This document shows, one piece after another, positions 41,550-51,077 of a DNA stretch of 64,000 nt (its first letter is position 1; every line of letters starts with the position of its first letter). Source of the stretch: a virus; IMG/VR virus record IMGVR_UViG_3300029922_000005, positions 1-64,000 of that record, one strand, 5' to 3'. The notes below the pieces were generated by a model. The model was not told the DNA's origin and searched no databases. It saw nothing but the letters and a program-made list of their open reading frames with translations. The position numbers and the translations under genes are program-made.

Positions 41550-41628
41550 ATTACAAGAGTAGATATAATGAACATAACCAAATGTTTATTGTTCCAATGA
41601 TAAAGTTCTGTGAAGAACAAAGGACTGA
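41550..41628 (+). ncRNA. GNRA-hairpin RNA motif, copy 3
   Basis: ATTACAAGAGTAGATAT lead, a GAACA/TGTTC hairpin, then GTTCT-GTGA-AGAAC, then GGACTGA. Third independent stem sequence with the same loop class. Confidence 0.55.
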
Positions 41629-41672
41629 AATAGATTTGTGACATTTTCAAGTAAAAGTACTTGAACTTTTAA

Positions 41673-41811
41673 AACAACATGAATTAATATAAAATTATGT
41701 AGGTTGAAATTCCAGGAAAGTGGATCAATAATGAGCAGAAAGTTAATGTCTTTCTATCGCTTTTGTTAAGTCTTATTTAAAATTCTTCTATATTAATTCT
41801 GTTGTTTTTTT
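41673..41811 (+). ncRNA. RNA domain closed by long helix
   Basis: AACAACAT-GAATTAATATA at 41673-41691 pairs with 41789-41805 (one bulge) and a run of T follows at 41803-41811, so the 139-nt domain could end as a terminator. The enclosed 95 nt has further G-rich short stems. Confidence 0.5.
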
Positions 41812-41839
41812 AAAGCGTTCTTTGTAAAATTGAAAATAT

Positions 41840-42722
41840 TTGGCTGTCTGTAGTCATAAATAAACTACGAAAGTAGTATAAAGTGAGTTATAGTTGTTTC
41901 TATAACTTGCGGTATTAAATGTGCAGTTGATTTTATTTTTTCGGAAATAAAATTAATTGTAAACAATAATACTTGAGCAGACAATCAGGATATCATTAAA
42001 CCTTGATTATCGAGGGTAACACTGTAGAGAAAGTGGTTTAATGCAAAGGCTATGTGGGTAGTCTGAGTGAGATGGGAACATCAATAAGAATAACCTGAAG
42101 GATTATTGCAAGAAATACGATTTCCAGTTGTGTAATTGCGTTATCCAATATAAAAGTTGACTTAAAACCGAAAGGTAAATTAGATTGTAATACAATGTAC
42201 AGGTGGTGCTGTAATTAAGGTTACCTTAACATTACCAAGTGTTACGAGAGTATCTTAGTTGACTTAAAATATGGAGGTAGGGATATCTCAGAGAGTAGTT
42301 TAGTATAGCTCAGTTCAAAAGATTGAGAAGCTGGTTGTCGAACCACTACTTTCATCATCCACAAAACAAACTTTAACTGCAAATTTAATGCAAATTAAAA
42401 TAAACAAATAAAGGAAAAGAGTTCGACTGTTGTTAGTGATAGGTGACTACTAGTTATGAGAAGCAATTCGTCGTAGCCGTGAAAGACCCCAAGTCCAACA
42501 TGATTTTTAAGAAAGTTCTCTAAATCCGCAAGATTTAATCTGGAAGGCATTCTAGATGAGTAATGATTATTAAGAGAGTAATTAACAACAAAAGGAGTGG
42601 TGAATCTAATTGACCGTCATTGGAGGAGTACCAATTCAAAAGATTGGTGGAAAAGAAGCAGAAAAAATAATAGTTTCTAAAGTTCTTCTCTATAATGCTG
42701 TATTCTCAAGCAATATAAAATA
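41840..42722 (+). ncRNA. Long structured RNA of unknown class
   Basis: Nearly 900 gene-free nt, clearly richer in G and C than the coding regions, ending at a strong terminator. Visible elements: a GTCTG/CAGAC helix near 41855/41976, a hairpin with loop TTCAAAAGA seen twice (CTCAG/TTGAG near 42310 and CCAAT/ATTGG near 42631), and a tRNA-Asp-like piece at 42291. Density of complementary segments suggests a large ornate RNA, like GOLLD-class phage RNAs; identity not established. Confidence 0.55.
42291..42353 (+). tRNA. Partial tRNA-Asp-like element
   Basis: 9-bp outer stem GAGAGTAGT/ACTACTTTC (one G-U), a tRNA-like D region (TATAGCTCAG ... GAGAAGC), and TGGT-TGTCGA-ACCA, which would place a GTC anticodon after a T. 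The T arm is missing: the acceptor strand follows at once. A CATCATCCA trailer is present. Weak call. Confidence 0.35.
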
Positions 42723-42723
42723 A

Positions 42724-42763
42724 AAATCCTATCTAATTGAAAAATTAGATAGGATTTTTTATT
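42724..42763 (+). terminator. Strong intrinsic terminator
   Basis: A perfect 15-bp stem at 42724-42738/42743-42757 with a GAAA tetraloop and a T run. It ends the RNA locus and fixes its direction as plus. Confidence 0.9.
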
Positions 42764-42807
42764 TATAAGCTATTTCACTTATAAATACACTTTATAAGTT
42801 ATTTCAC

Positions 42808-43119
42808 TTATAAATTGAATTTGTTTGCATCTTGTTTTAATTTATAATCTTTCATAAATTCTTCAACTTCGTCGTCAATAACTATATATTCTCTGTTTTT
42901 TAAACATAATCTATCATCCACGTACTTTCCTTTTTGATCTAGATACACTCCAACATCACCATTACAGGAACCAAATGGATGAGTAAGAGTACCAGTTAAA
43001 TACTCATCATCCTCTTTAAATTTGATTTTAGTGCCTACTGGATATTTAGATCTACCTGCTAATATAACATCATCATCTAACATTGTAAATTGATGCTCAT
43101 TAAATTTTAGTATTTTCAT
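42808..43119 (-). CDS. Tagged cassette protein
   Basis: From ATG 43119: MKILKFNEHQFTMLDDDVIL, an N-tag variant with FNE, then a strand-rich middle (YPVGTKIKFKEDDEYLTGTL), end KQDANKFNL. An upstream ATG at 43146 would overlap the neighbouring gene's stop. Length 103. Confidence 0.75.
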   Translation of the reverse strand: MKILKFNEHQFTMLDDDVILAGRSKYPVGTKIKFKEDDEYLTGTLTHPFGSCNGDVGVYLDQKGKYVDDRLCLKNREYIVIDDEVEEFMKDYKLKQDANKFNL

Positions 43120-43123
43120 ATTA

Positions 43124-43573
43124 CTATATATTAAATTTTTTAGCATTAAATATATCAGGATGATTTATCTCTAACCATTTGTTATATTCATCTAAATTGT
43201 TATAAGGTAGGTTATTACCTTCACATACTAATATTTCTAATGTCTCTGGTAATAATGGTAACTCAGATAAATTATTATTACTACAATTTAATGTCTTTAA
43301 TGAATATGGTAATGTCGGCAATTCTTTTAAATTATTAGAATAGCAAAATATTTTTTTTATTGAGTGCGGTAAAGTAGGTAACTCACGCAAAACATTATTA
43401 AAACAAGATAATATCTCTAATGTCTCTGGTAATGTTGGCAATTCTTTTAAATTATTATTATAGCAATATAATTCTGTTGTTGTATCTGGAATATTTGATA
43501 TTATAAATAATCCTTTATCATTTAATGTCAATACATTATCCATTATATGTTCAAATGTTTTTATATATTTCAT
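43124..43573 (-). CDS. Tagged leucine-rich-repeat protein
   Basis: A 149-residue protein: MKYIKTFEHIMDNVLTLNDK, five LRRs of the LPTLPETLEIL-x-CFNN type, ending NAKKFNI. It is related to the LRR member at 31232 in repeat type but its repeats are Cys-containing (LYCYNNNLKELP). Putative protein-binding effector. Confidence 0.84.
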   Translation of the reverse strand: MKYIKTFEHIMDNVLTLNDKGLFIISNIPDTTTELYCYNNNLKELPTLPETLEILSCFNNVLRELPTLPHSIKKIFCYSNNLKELPTLPYSLKTLNCSNNNLSELPLLPETLEILVCEGNNLPYNNLDEYNKWLEINHPDIFNAKKFNI

Positions 43574-44142
43574 ATATTAAATTTATTTGTATTTTTAACC
43601 ATTAAATAATTTGAATATTCTTCTGGATATTCTTCTATAATTTCTTTTCTATATGCAGGAGGTAAATAATCTATAAATGTATGGTCAATATCATCAGTTA
43701 TATTCCAATCTGCTCCATTTTCAATTAAAAACTTAGTTATTTTTAATGCTTTTTTATCTCTATAATTATAATTAGAATTCACAATTAATGCAGTTTCACT
43801 ATTATTATTTATTTTATTTATATCTGCTCCTGCTGTTATTAAATCTTGAATCATTTCTTCTTTTTTATTTCGTACTACTAATATCAATGGAGTATTTCCA
43901 AAATTATCAGTAGTATTAACATCAGCTCCTGAATCAATTAAAATTTTAAATATTTGATATAACCCATACCTTATAGTGATTATTAAAGGAGTATCTCCAT
44001 TACTATTTTTAATATTAAGATTTATATTTGGGATTTTAGATATCAATTCTTTAATTTTAGGTGAATCAATTTCATAAATATATTTAAATATATCTTTTTC
44101 ATCATAAAATTTTGTTAATTCAAATTGTTTTATATATTTCAT
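43570..44142 (-). CDS. Tagged ankyrin-repeat protein
   Basis: A 190-residue protein, the longest tagged ankyrin member: MKYIKQFELTKFYDEKDIF, then units NGDTPLIITIRYGLY, DSGADVNTTDNFGNTPLILV, TAGADINKINNNSETALIV, ENGADWNITDDIDH, ending KNTNKFNI. About four repeats. Confidence 0.85.
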   Translation of the reverse strand: MKYIKQFELTKFYDEKDIFKYIYEIDSPKIKELISKIPNINLNIKNSNGDTPLIITIRYGLYQIFKILIDSGADVNTTDNFGNTPLILVVRNKKEEMIQDLITAGADINKINNNSETALIVNSNYNYRDKKALKITKFLIENGADWNITDDIDHTFIDYLPPAYRKEIIEEYPEEYSNYLMVKNTNKFNI

Positions 44143-44462
44143 AAGTTAAATTTATTTGCTTGTAATTCTAATTCTAATTCTTCTTTAGTTCTAGCATATT
44201 TTTCAACATCACTTGAATTTAACTCTATATGATAAACATAATATTTTCCTTTTTTATCAAAACATTCAATTAGTTCATCTGGTACATATTCATATCCAAA
44301 CTTAATCCAAATAGGATTGGTTCCTCTTATATCAATAATTTTACAAATATTATTTTTAAAAAAAACTGATATCCCTTGGTTTCTAGGTTCAAAGTTAATT
44401 ATAGCATAATCTCCTTTTTTTATATCTCTATTTAATCTTTCAAATGTTTTTAAATATTTCAT
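44139..44462 (-). CDS. Tagged cassette protein (GDYA type)
   Basis: A 107-residue protein: MKYLKTFERLNRDIKKGDYA, beta-rich middle (FFKNNICKIIDIRGTNPIWI), RTKEELELELQANKFNL. The same layout as the 23-24 kb GDYV group although on a distant run. Confidence 0.78.
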   Translation of the reverse strand: MKYLKTFERLNRDIKKGDYAIINFEPRNQGISVFFKNNICKIIDIRGTNPIWIKFGYEYVPDELIECFDKKGKYYVYHIELNSSDVEKYARTKEELELELQANKFNL

Positions 44463-44902
44463 ATGTTAAATTTATCAGTATTTTTATTAAGTTTAAGTTC
44501 TTTAACTATTTCTGGATATTTTTTATCAAGCCATTTTTTCAATTTATCATCTGTAATTAAATCATAAAATGTTTCACCTTTATATTTTATATTATAATCA
44601 ATTCCGTTATCTAATAATAATTGAATCATTTTCTTTTTTTCATATATATCTCCTTCACCTGTTATAACAAAAAATAAAACTGTTTGATATTTTAATATGT
44701 CATTTAATTTATCAATATAATCAGGTAATAAATATATAAATCTTTTAAGATTACCATCATAAGCGGATTGCATCAGGGCATTATAACCCATTCGTATACC
44801 CATTCGTATTAAATCATTTTCTACTGCTGAATTCCACATATCTAAATCATGAGATTTAAATACGTTAGTAAACCTATTTTCAAATGTTTTTAAATATTTC
44901 AT
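44459..44902 (-). CDS. Tagged protein, ankyrin-like helices
   Basis: A 147-residue protein: MKYLKTFENRFTNVFKSHDL, helices with MGYNALMQSAYDGNLKRFIY and KMIQLLLDNGIDYNIKYKG (diverged ankyrin units), ending KNTDKFNI. First gene of a five-gene minus run. Confidence 0.78.
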   Translation of the reverse strand: MKYLKTFENRFTNVFKSHDLDMWNSAVENDLIRMGIRMGYNALMQSAYDGNLKRFIYLLPDYIDKLNDILKYQTVLFFVITGEGDIYEKKKMIQLLLDNGIDYNIKYKGETFYDLITDDKLKKWLDKKYPEIVKELKLNKNTDKFNI

Positions 44903-44986
44903 GTAACTATATATTAAATTAAGTTATTAAAAAATAAAAATAAGAATATTTTATATTAATAATAATAATCATTGAATTATATTTAT

Positions 44987-44994
44987 TATCTTTG
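44987..44994 (+). promoter_or_regulatory. -7 element TATCTTTG
   Basis: Consensus -7 box 23 nt before ATG 45017. It makes 45017 the likely start of the next gene, because an in-frame ATG at 44972 would lie upstream of the transcript start. The -33 is poor. Confidence 0.6.
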
Positions 44995-45016
44995 TATTCT
45001 AAATAATATAAATATT

Positions 45017-45349
45017 ATGAATGTAACAGATGTAATGTTAAATGTTATTTCTTTATTTGATAAAGAAGACAAAGTAAATTCAGATTATTATCATAATGGT
45101 AGTGAAACTGGACCAATATTAGAATATGATGTTAGTTATGATAATGTTATTGAAGCTACATATGGATGGAATGATTATGAAGAAGGAGAAACTACACAAA
45201 TAAAAATTTATTTCACAACAGATGATATAAAAGTAGAAAAAAATATCTCTGGTTCAAGTGTGATGTGTGATGACCCATATGATGAAGATTCGAATTTTGT
45301 ATTTTCAAATGAGATAGATTTTATAACTTGGTTAAAAGAAGAAATCTAA
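45017..45349 (+). CDS. Unknown acidic 110-aa protein
   Basis: From ATG 45017: MNVTDVMLNVISLFDKEDKV, strongly acidic, strand-rich with many Asp/Glu (WNDYEEGETTQIKIYFTTDD). Ends overlapping the next start by one base. No family recognised. Confidence 0.62.
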   Translation: MNVTDVMLNVISLFDKEDKVNSDYYHNGSETGPILEYDVSYDNVIEATYGWNDYEEGETTQIKIYFTTDDIKVEKNISGSSVMCDDPYDEDSNFVFSNEIDFITWLKEEI

Positions 45350-45639
45350 TGAATTACGATGAAACATTTGCTAAAAGAGATAAATTAATAATCAAAGCAG
45401 ATTCTATAACAGAAAATTATTTAGAACTTGCTACAGAATTATTAGAAAAATCTAATAATTTTTTACATACTTCTAGAATAACTCACACTGATATTGATTC
45501 TGATGGCATAACATTTGAATTTTGGATAAATGATTATGATTTTCCTCAAGGAAAACGTCAAATTCTTATAACTAAAGAAATTTTAGATAAAAATATTAAT
45601 TCTTTTTTAAGAAAGAAAAAACTAAAATTATTAAAATGA
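45349..45639 (+). CDS. Unknown C-tagged protein
   Basis: From ATG 45349 (TAATG junction): MNYDETFAKRDKLIIKADS, ending NSFLRKKKLKLLK, a short form of the basic C-tag. A central DIDSDGITFEFWINDYDFPQ has no match. An ATG at 45328 is possible but overlaps more. Confidence 0.62.
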   Translation: MNYDETFAKRDKLIIKADSITENYLELATELLEKSNNFLHTSRITHTDIDSDGITFEFWINDYDFPQGKRQILITKEILDKNINSFLRKKKLKLLK

Positions 45640-45959
45640 ATAAGCCAGATAGAAATCAATATTATAAATTATACTCTACTGTTATAGTTTGTAATTCAGT
45701 TGGATCATCATTATGTAATAAATGTAAAAAAAACAATCAAGAGTTTTCAGTTTTTCTTGGATCTGATACTAAACTTAGTACTTTATTTGGATATTATTGT
45801 AGTGATTGTTTACCATTACTTGTAAAAGAAGCAAATATTAAAGGTCAATATAATTTTGAAAAATATTACAATAACGCTTGTAAACGATATTATGAAGAAT
45901 GTGTTCAATATGTAAGAAAAACAAAATTAGATAATCTAGGTAATATTATAAAAGAATAA
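45636..45959 (+). CDS. Zinc-site C-tagged protein
   Basis: A 107-residue protein with SLCNKCKKNNQ and YYCSDCLPLL (two CxxC pairs 30 residues apart), ending YVRKTKLDNLGNIIKE, a basic C-tag variant. Starts in the stop of the preceding gene. Confidence 0.62.
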   Translation: MNKPDRNQYYKLYSTVIVCNSVGSSLCNKCKKNNQEFSVFLGSDTKLSTLFGYYCSDCLPLLVKEANIKGQYNFEKYYNNACKRYYEECVQYVRKTKLDNLGNIIKE

Positions 45960-45963
45960 TAAT

Positions 45964-46143
45964 ATGAAAAAAATTAAAGCTGAAGCTGAAAAAATTATTG
46001 CGATAATTAAAGATCCAATTAATGGTACAATTCAAACAATAACATCTATATCCAAAGATACGTTTGAAACAGAAGATGGTAAAATATTTTATTATGATAA
46101 AGATGCAATAGAATATGAAAAAAAATTAAAATATGTTAAGTAG
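45964..46143 (+). CDS. Unknown 59-aa protein
   Basis: A 59-residue frame MKKIKAEAEKIIAIIKDPIN, followed by a beta hairpin like region (TITSISKDTFETEDGKIFYYD) and TAG as stop. Function unknown. Confidence 0.5.
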   Translation: MKKIKAEAEKIIAIIKDPINGTIQTITSISKDTFETEDGKIFYYDKDAIEYEKKLKYVK

Positions 46144-46153
46144 ATGATATTTA

Positions 46154-46185
46154 TTTGATATAATAAATAATTAGTTGTACTTTTG
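46154..46185 (+). promoter_or_regulatory. Bacteroidetes-type promoter
   Basis: TTTG 46154-46157 and TACTTTTG 46178-46185, 20-nt spacer, 33 nt before ATG 46219. Confidence 0.75.
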
Positions 46186-46218
46186 TAGTACAAATTAATC
46201 ATTTAAAATCATATAATT

Positions 46219-46605
46219 ATGAGAATATTTAATATTGAAAATTTATCACAAAAAGATGCAATTGAATTTTTAAGTAATAAATTAACTGATAAAGTTGAAT
46301 ATGTTAAAGTATCAAATGCTTGCATGGGAAATGATACTATTATATTGACATTATCTTTTGATAAAAAAGAAAATTGGCATTATGGTTATATCCAAAACTC
46401 AAACTATTTAAGAATGAATATTGAGCAATCTGGTGAAGTAGAAATATTTGAATGTTCATTACATCAAAAAGGTTCTTCAAGAAGAGAAAGATTAAATTCT
46501 AAATTCCGTAAATGTACAGTAAAATCAATGGAAAAAGTTGTTGAAAAAATAATTATTTTTGTTGAAAAAGTAAATTCAGAATTAAAAATATGTGAAATTA
46601 ATTAA
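46219..46605 (+). CDS. Unknown 128-aa protein
   Basis: MRIFNIENLSQKDAIEFLSN, alpha/beta with a basic centre (HQKGSSRRERLNSKFRKC) that could bind nucleic acid. Own promoter. No family recognised. Confidence 0.62.
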   Translation: MRIFNIENLSQKDAIEFLSNKLTDKVEYVKVSNACMGNDTIILTLSFDKKENWHYGYIQNSNYLRMNIEQSGEVEIFECSLHQKGSSRRERLNSKFRKCTVKSMEKVVEKIIIFVEKVNSELKICEIN

Positions 46606-46614
46606 TACAATTGT

Positions 46615-46923
46615 ATGAAAAATAACTATTTAAATTTATATGTAGATGATATTAAGATAACTAATATTATATTTAATCTTTTATCCAAATATAATAGTAA
46701 TATGTCTAATCAAGATTTTAAAAATAATATTATTGAAATAGACAATATTCAATCTGATGATTTATCTGAGTATGATGATGATTTGATTTGTGATTTTTAT
46801 GACAATAAATTATCAAAAATTTGTAAAAAACAAATAGATTTTTATTTAAAAGATAATACTATGATGGCAAGAGGTGAAAAATTTTGTGATTATATGCGGT
46901 TTATTAAGGGTATAAATTATTAA
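46615..46923 (+). CDS. Unknown acidic 102-aa protein
   Basis: MKNNYLNLYVDDIKITNIIF, acidic centre (DDLSEYDDDLICDFYD) and helical end. Last gene before a terminator. No family recognised. Confidence 0.58.
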   Translation: MKNNYLNLYVDDIKITNIIFNLLSKYNSNMSNQDFKNNIIEIDNIQSDDLSEYDDDLICDFYDNKLSKICKKQIDFYLKDNTMMARGEKFCDYMRFIKGINY

Positions 46924-46955
46924 AAAATAGAGATATTAAATATCTCTCTTTTTGT
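46924..46955. terminator. Bidirectional terminator
   Basis: Stem AGAGATA/TATCTCT with TTAAA loop at 46929-46947, A run before and T run after; between converging genes. Confidence 0.8.
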
Positions 46956-47808
46956 TTTTTATTATTTTTATCCAATCTTCTAATTTATGTTCTGGTATCC
47001 ATTTTAATTCACTTTCAGTATCAGTTTCAAATTCTTCTGAAGTATATCTTTCACCTCTTCTTTTAGGAATAAATTCAAAATCTCCAAACATTTTAGCAAC
47101 ATCAATAATCGTAGTATTTATTCCAGATCTTAAATACCATTCATGATTCATATTTGTGAATGATGATAATACTACACCTCTCACAATGTCCTCAATGTGT
47201 GTAAAATCTCTACTCTGAGTACCTGGCTCAACAACTGTACATTTATTACCTTCTTTAATTTGCTGCTCAAATATACCAATTACAGTAGCATAATCACCTG
47301 TAGTTATTTGTCCTTCTCCATACACATTAAAAAAATAACAAATTTCATATTGTAAATTATACCAAGTATTATAATTTTTAATTAGTTCAACTATTTTTGC
47401 TTTCATCCATGAATAAGGAGCTAAATTTTCATTTTCTCCGTTATTTCCAAATTTAGAAGAAGATGCAGAATATATTAATTTGGCATTCCATTTTCTACAT
47501 AATTCCATTATTATTGGAGTTCCATATAAAATAGTTTTTTCTACATATTTAATATCATCAAAAGATTTTACTATTCTTGAATATTCACCAAAATGAAATA
47601 CTACATCAAATTCTTTATCTTTAAATATTTCAGGAGCATCCCATGTATTACCATCATAATATGTTACCCCATCTATATGATTTTCTTTTTTGCCTGTGAA
47701 ATAATTATCTAATGATGTTATATTTATATCTTTATAATTTTTCTTTAAATATTTAATAAGATTAGTTCCTACAAATCCAGCGCCTCCTGTTATTAATACA
47801 TTATTCAT
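46936..47808 (-). CDS. NAD-dependent nucleotide-sugar epimerase
   Basis: From ATG 47808, 290 residues of extended SDR fold: NVLITGGAGFVGTNLI (Rossmann Gly motif), a LDNYFTG adenine-ribose pocket, FHFGEYSRI, the SSSKFG / PYSWMKAK active site where Tyr and Lys (YxxxK) sit, NVYGEG and a C-terminal WIPEHKLEDW. Similar to UDP-glucose 4-epimerase/dTDP-glucose dehydratase-type proteins. It uses NAD+ and a nucleotide sugar. ATG 47847 adds 13 residues and is less likely. Confidence 0.85.
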   Translation of the reverse strand: MNNVLITGGAGFVGTNLIKYLKKNYKDINITSLDNYFTGKKENHIDGVTYYDGNTWDAPEIFKDKEFDVVFHFGEYSRIVKSFDDIKYVEKTILYGTPIIMELCRKWNAKLIYSASSSKFGNNGENENLAPYSWMKAKIVELIKNYNTWYNLQYEICYFFNVYGEGQITTGDYATVIGIFEQQIKEGNKCTVVEPGTQSRDFTHIEDIVRGVVLSSFTNMNHEWYLRSGINTTIIDVAKMFGDFEFIPKRRGERYTSEEFETDTESELKWIPEHKLEDWIKIIKNKKRDI

Positions 47809-47854
47809 TCCTATTTTTATTTTTATATATTTATTATATATGGTCATAAAAACA

Positions 47855-47884
47855 AAAAAGATGATACATATATATCATCTTTTT
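47855..47884. terminator. Bidirectional terminator
   Basis: GATGATA/TATCATC stem with CATATA loop at 47860-47879, A and T runs on the sides. Lies upstream of the epimerase and downstream of the minus-strand repeat gene. Confidence 0.75.
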
Positions 47885-48014
47885 CTAAATATGCCTGATT
47901 TTACAGGACCTTTTGAGCTTAATTGTTATTCTTTCTTGGATATCAAAAGTGCTAATTACACTACATATTATTTTTAATCTACTCAATAACTGATCATGAT
48001 GACCTTAATAAAAT

Positions 48015-48691
<677 letters not shown>

Positions 48692-48744
48692 ACGTGAATT
48701 ACAACTAAATCCACCTTCACTATTATGCGCAGCCAGCGCAACTT

Positions 48745-49503
48745 TTAGTTTTCATTTTTAAATGTTTTAATATAATTGATGGCATCTTCTTCAGTCCATT
48801 CTCCTGATTTTATTTTTTCATCAGTTACTTTCTTTATATCACCAACCATTCTACCAGTAGTAATATTTAACATTCCCATAATAATAGTTCCTGTTATTGG
48901 TGATCTCCATTTAGATTCATTATCTTTCTTACGAACTTCCAATATTCTATTTTTTATTTCATCCAATCCTGATATAATACGTTGTCTTTTATCATCATAT
49001 TTAGTGGTTATATCACACTTACAGAACTCAATTAACTCTAATACTATATCATGTCCAACTTCTAAATCTAACCTTCTTATAGCTGATTCTGTTACATCCC
49101 TATGCATCTTTACTCTACCATGATATTTGACCATTCTATAAACATAATCAATAGTTTTCTTATTAGTTATATTAAATCTTTTTAATATTTTTTTTACCAT
49201 TTTTGCACCTACATTTTCATGATCATGAAATGTCCAATTTCCATCATCATTTTTAGATCTAACAGAAATTTTACCAATATCATGTAATACTGCAACAATT
49301 TTCATTTTTAAGTTATCATTATCATATTCAATCACGTTATTAAGTACGCCTAATGTATGGTAATAATTATTTTTATGACCATTAGTAGTTGTATGTAAAT
49401 TACATAATTCTGGTAAAATTATATCTAAATCACCATCTTTATATAACATATTAATAGTATCAGTTAATTTTTTTGACCGTAATAAACTTAACGCGTTTTT
49501 CAT
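48745..49503 (-). CDS. CCA-adding enzyme, HD half
   Basis: A 252-residue protein matching the C-terminal HD region of Bacteroidetes CCA-adding enzymes: LPELCNLHTTTNGHKNNYYHTL, AVLHDIGKISVRSKNDDG, FHDHENVGAKMVKKIL, ESAIRRLDLEVGHDIV, EFCKCDITTKYDDKR and a final hydrophobic end with ITGTIIMG. The N-terminal half, in which the nucleotidyltransferase sits, is absent and encoded at 28006. HD residues (H..HD..D) are present, so phosphohydrolase activity on 2',3'-cyclic phosphates or CCA-tail-related ends is possible. Confidence 0.82.
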   Translation of the reverse strand: MKNALSLLRSKKLTDTINMLYKDGDLDIILPELCNLHTTTNGHKNNYYHTLGVLNNVIEYDNDNLKMKIVAVLHDIGKISVRSKNDDGNWTFHDHENVGAKMVKKILKRFNITNKKTIDYVYRMVKYHGRVKMHRDVTESAIRRLDLEVGHDIVLELIEFCKCDITTKYDDKRQRIISGLDEIKNRILEVRKKDNESKWRSPITGTIIMGMLNITTGRMVGDIKKVTDEKIKSGEWTEEDAINYIKTFKNEN

Positions 49504-49507
49504 TTTA

Positions 49508-50314
49508 TTAAATTAAATAGTAATTACTAAAAACATTTTTGAAAATTTCATAATTATTACCTACTGAGTTTCTATCATTGATAATGGCAAATATAACTTT
49601 TTCAAAATATTTAGAATATCCTTCATTTACTAATAAATGTTTGAACATTTTAGCCATTTCTTCAGGATCATTTTTGAATACTCCACATCCAAATGAACCT
49701 AAAATTATAATATCTACATCATTTTTAATAGCAAGAGATAGTATTAATCTTATTTTTTCTTTGGTGAGTTCTTCATAATCCCATTTCGTTATTTTTTCAG
49801 AATTAATATTAATTGATGATATATTATCTTTTGTAATTGTATCAGAATAATCATTAAAATCAACTTCTACATTATTAAGATTTAATGCTGCAATAGTTAC
49901 AACATCTGACTCAACTTCATTTATATAATTATAATTTACATCTTTGAAAAACACAGCATTCTTTGTATATAACGCTTTATCGTCTCCTAATGGATAGTTA
50001 TCAGTATTAATAACATGAGTTAAATTTGAGCATCTAAATAAGCATTCTTCTTGTGCTTTTGATCCTCTTGCAACTCCGCCACCTGGATGTTTATATGATG
50101 CCATATTAAGAACGCAAGTTTTACCTAATTTACTATATTCTGTAACTGCAGATACACTATCAGAATTTATAACCTGTATATTTTCATAACAAGGAATCCT
50201 AATATCTGACATTAATCGTTCGTCAAATAAATGTAATGTAGTTTCTGAATTTAGCATTTCTGAACTATGTGATTTGGTGTCTTCAAATACATGTATCAAT
50301 TCTTGATTAGTCAT
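49508..50314 (-). CDS. Microbial-type PARG-like protein
   Basis: A 268-residue macro-domain-type protein with the PARG catalytic signature: NMASYKHPGGGVARGSKAQEECLFR (GGG-x-x-QEE, glutamates at the active site), NAVFFKDV, and IILGSFGCGVFKNDPEEMAKMF. Family TIGR02452-like. PARGs strip ADP-ribose polymers or mono-ADP-ribose. Together with the NADAR and ART-like proteins this implies ADP-ribose signalling in the phage-host fight. ATG overlap (8 nt) with the next gene. Confidence 0.83.
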   Translation of the reverse strand: MTNQELIHVFEDTKSHSSEMLNSETTLHLFDERLMSDIRIPCYENIQVINSDSVSAVTEYSKLGKTCVLNMASYKHPGGGVARGSKAQEECLFRCSNLTHVINTDNYPLGDDKALYTKNAVFFKDVNYNYINEVESDVVTIAALNLNNVEVDFNDYSDTITKDNISSININSEKITKWDYEELTKEKIRLILSLAIKNDVDIIILGSFGCGVFKNDPEEMAKMFKHLLVNEGYSKYFEKVIFAIINDRNSVGNNYEIFKNVFSNYYLI

Positions 50315-51077
50315 TTTCTATATTTTTTACTGATTTAAGGCTTAAAACTCTAAAATATTTATCTCCAAAAGTTTTATCTTCTTCTGTAATAACTTCCATT
50401 TCGAGAACTTTATTTTTTATTCTTTTTGATTTACCATTCATTAATGGTAATCCATAATCATAACCAGAATAAGATTGTTGAGAATATTCATTGAATCTGA
50501 ATTCAAATGAATTGTCTCTATAATTTCCTTCACTATTTAAAGAATGATAAAAATTATGTGAAAAAATACCAGAAATTTTATATTTTTCATAAGTTTCTGC
50601 AATTATTTTTTTATTATCAAATTCTTTTTTTTCATGTTCAATATTTTGATCAAGTAATTCTTTTGATGTAAATAATATATCATTATAAAAATAACAACCT
50701 AATTCAATTAATCTATTTTTAACTATTTCATAACGTTCACCATAAACACCAGTTTCAAAATACCATATCAAGTAAGATTGATCTTTACATTCACTAATAA
50801 GTTGACTTTCATATTTACCAAAATGAAAATATTTATCTGGATATTCAAATTTTGGCTCTTTTGACCAACTTTGACTTTTTCCTTTTAATTCTTCATCAAT
50901 TTTCACGTCAGGGTAAAGTTCTTTTACTTTATCTAAATCAAAAGAAATATTTTTTATATAATTATAATTCTGTTTAATACCATATTGATATGATTCAGTG
51001 TTAATTGTTCTATACAAAGGTTCTTCTGAATAACTCCAAAGAGTATAAAATTTATTTGCAAATCCAATTAGTTTCAT
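50307..51077 (-). CDS. Unknown 256-aa protein
   Basis: From ATG 51077: MKLIGFANKFYTLWSYSEEP. A centre FHFGKYESQLISECKDQSYLIWY resembles the FGKY-x-G ... YLxW motif of DUF3820-type domains. It is linked by overlap to the PARG-like gene. A CAAAGATA (TATCTTTG on the minus strand) lies at 51105-51112, right upstream, supporting this start. Function unknown. Confidence 0.62.
   Translation of the reverse strand: MKLIGFANKFYTLWSYSEEPLYRTINTESYQYGIKQNYNYIKNISFDLDKVKELYPDVKIDEELKGKSQSWSKEPKFEYPDKYFHFGKYESQLISECKDQSYLIWYFETGVYGERYEIVKNRLIELGCYFYNDILFTSKELLDQNIEHEKKEFDNKKIIAETYEKYKISGIFSHNFYHSLNSEGNYRDNSFEFRFNEYSQQSYSGYDYGLPLMNGKSKRIKNKVLEMEVITEEDKTFGDKYFRVLSLKSVKNIEND

Noticed and set aside
39000-42700. 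Protein genes in the RNA locus
   Set aside because: No frame with a sensible start and length; many stops in all frames.
44972-45016. Upstream start for the gene at 45017
   Set aside because: It overlaps the -7 promoter box; ATG 45017 is downstream of the likely transcript start.
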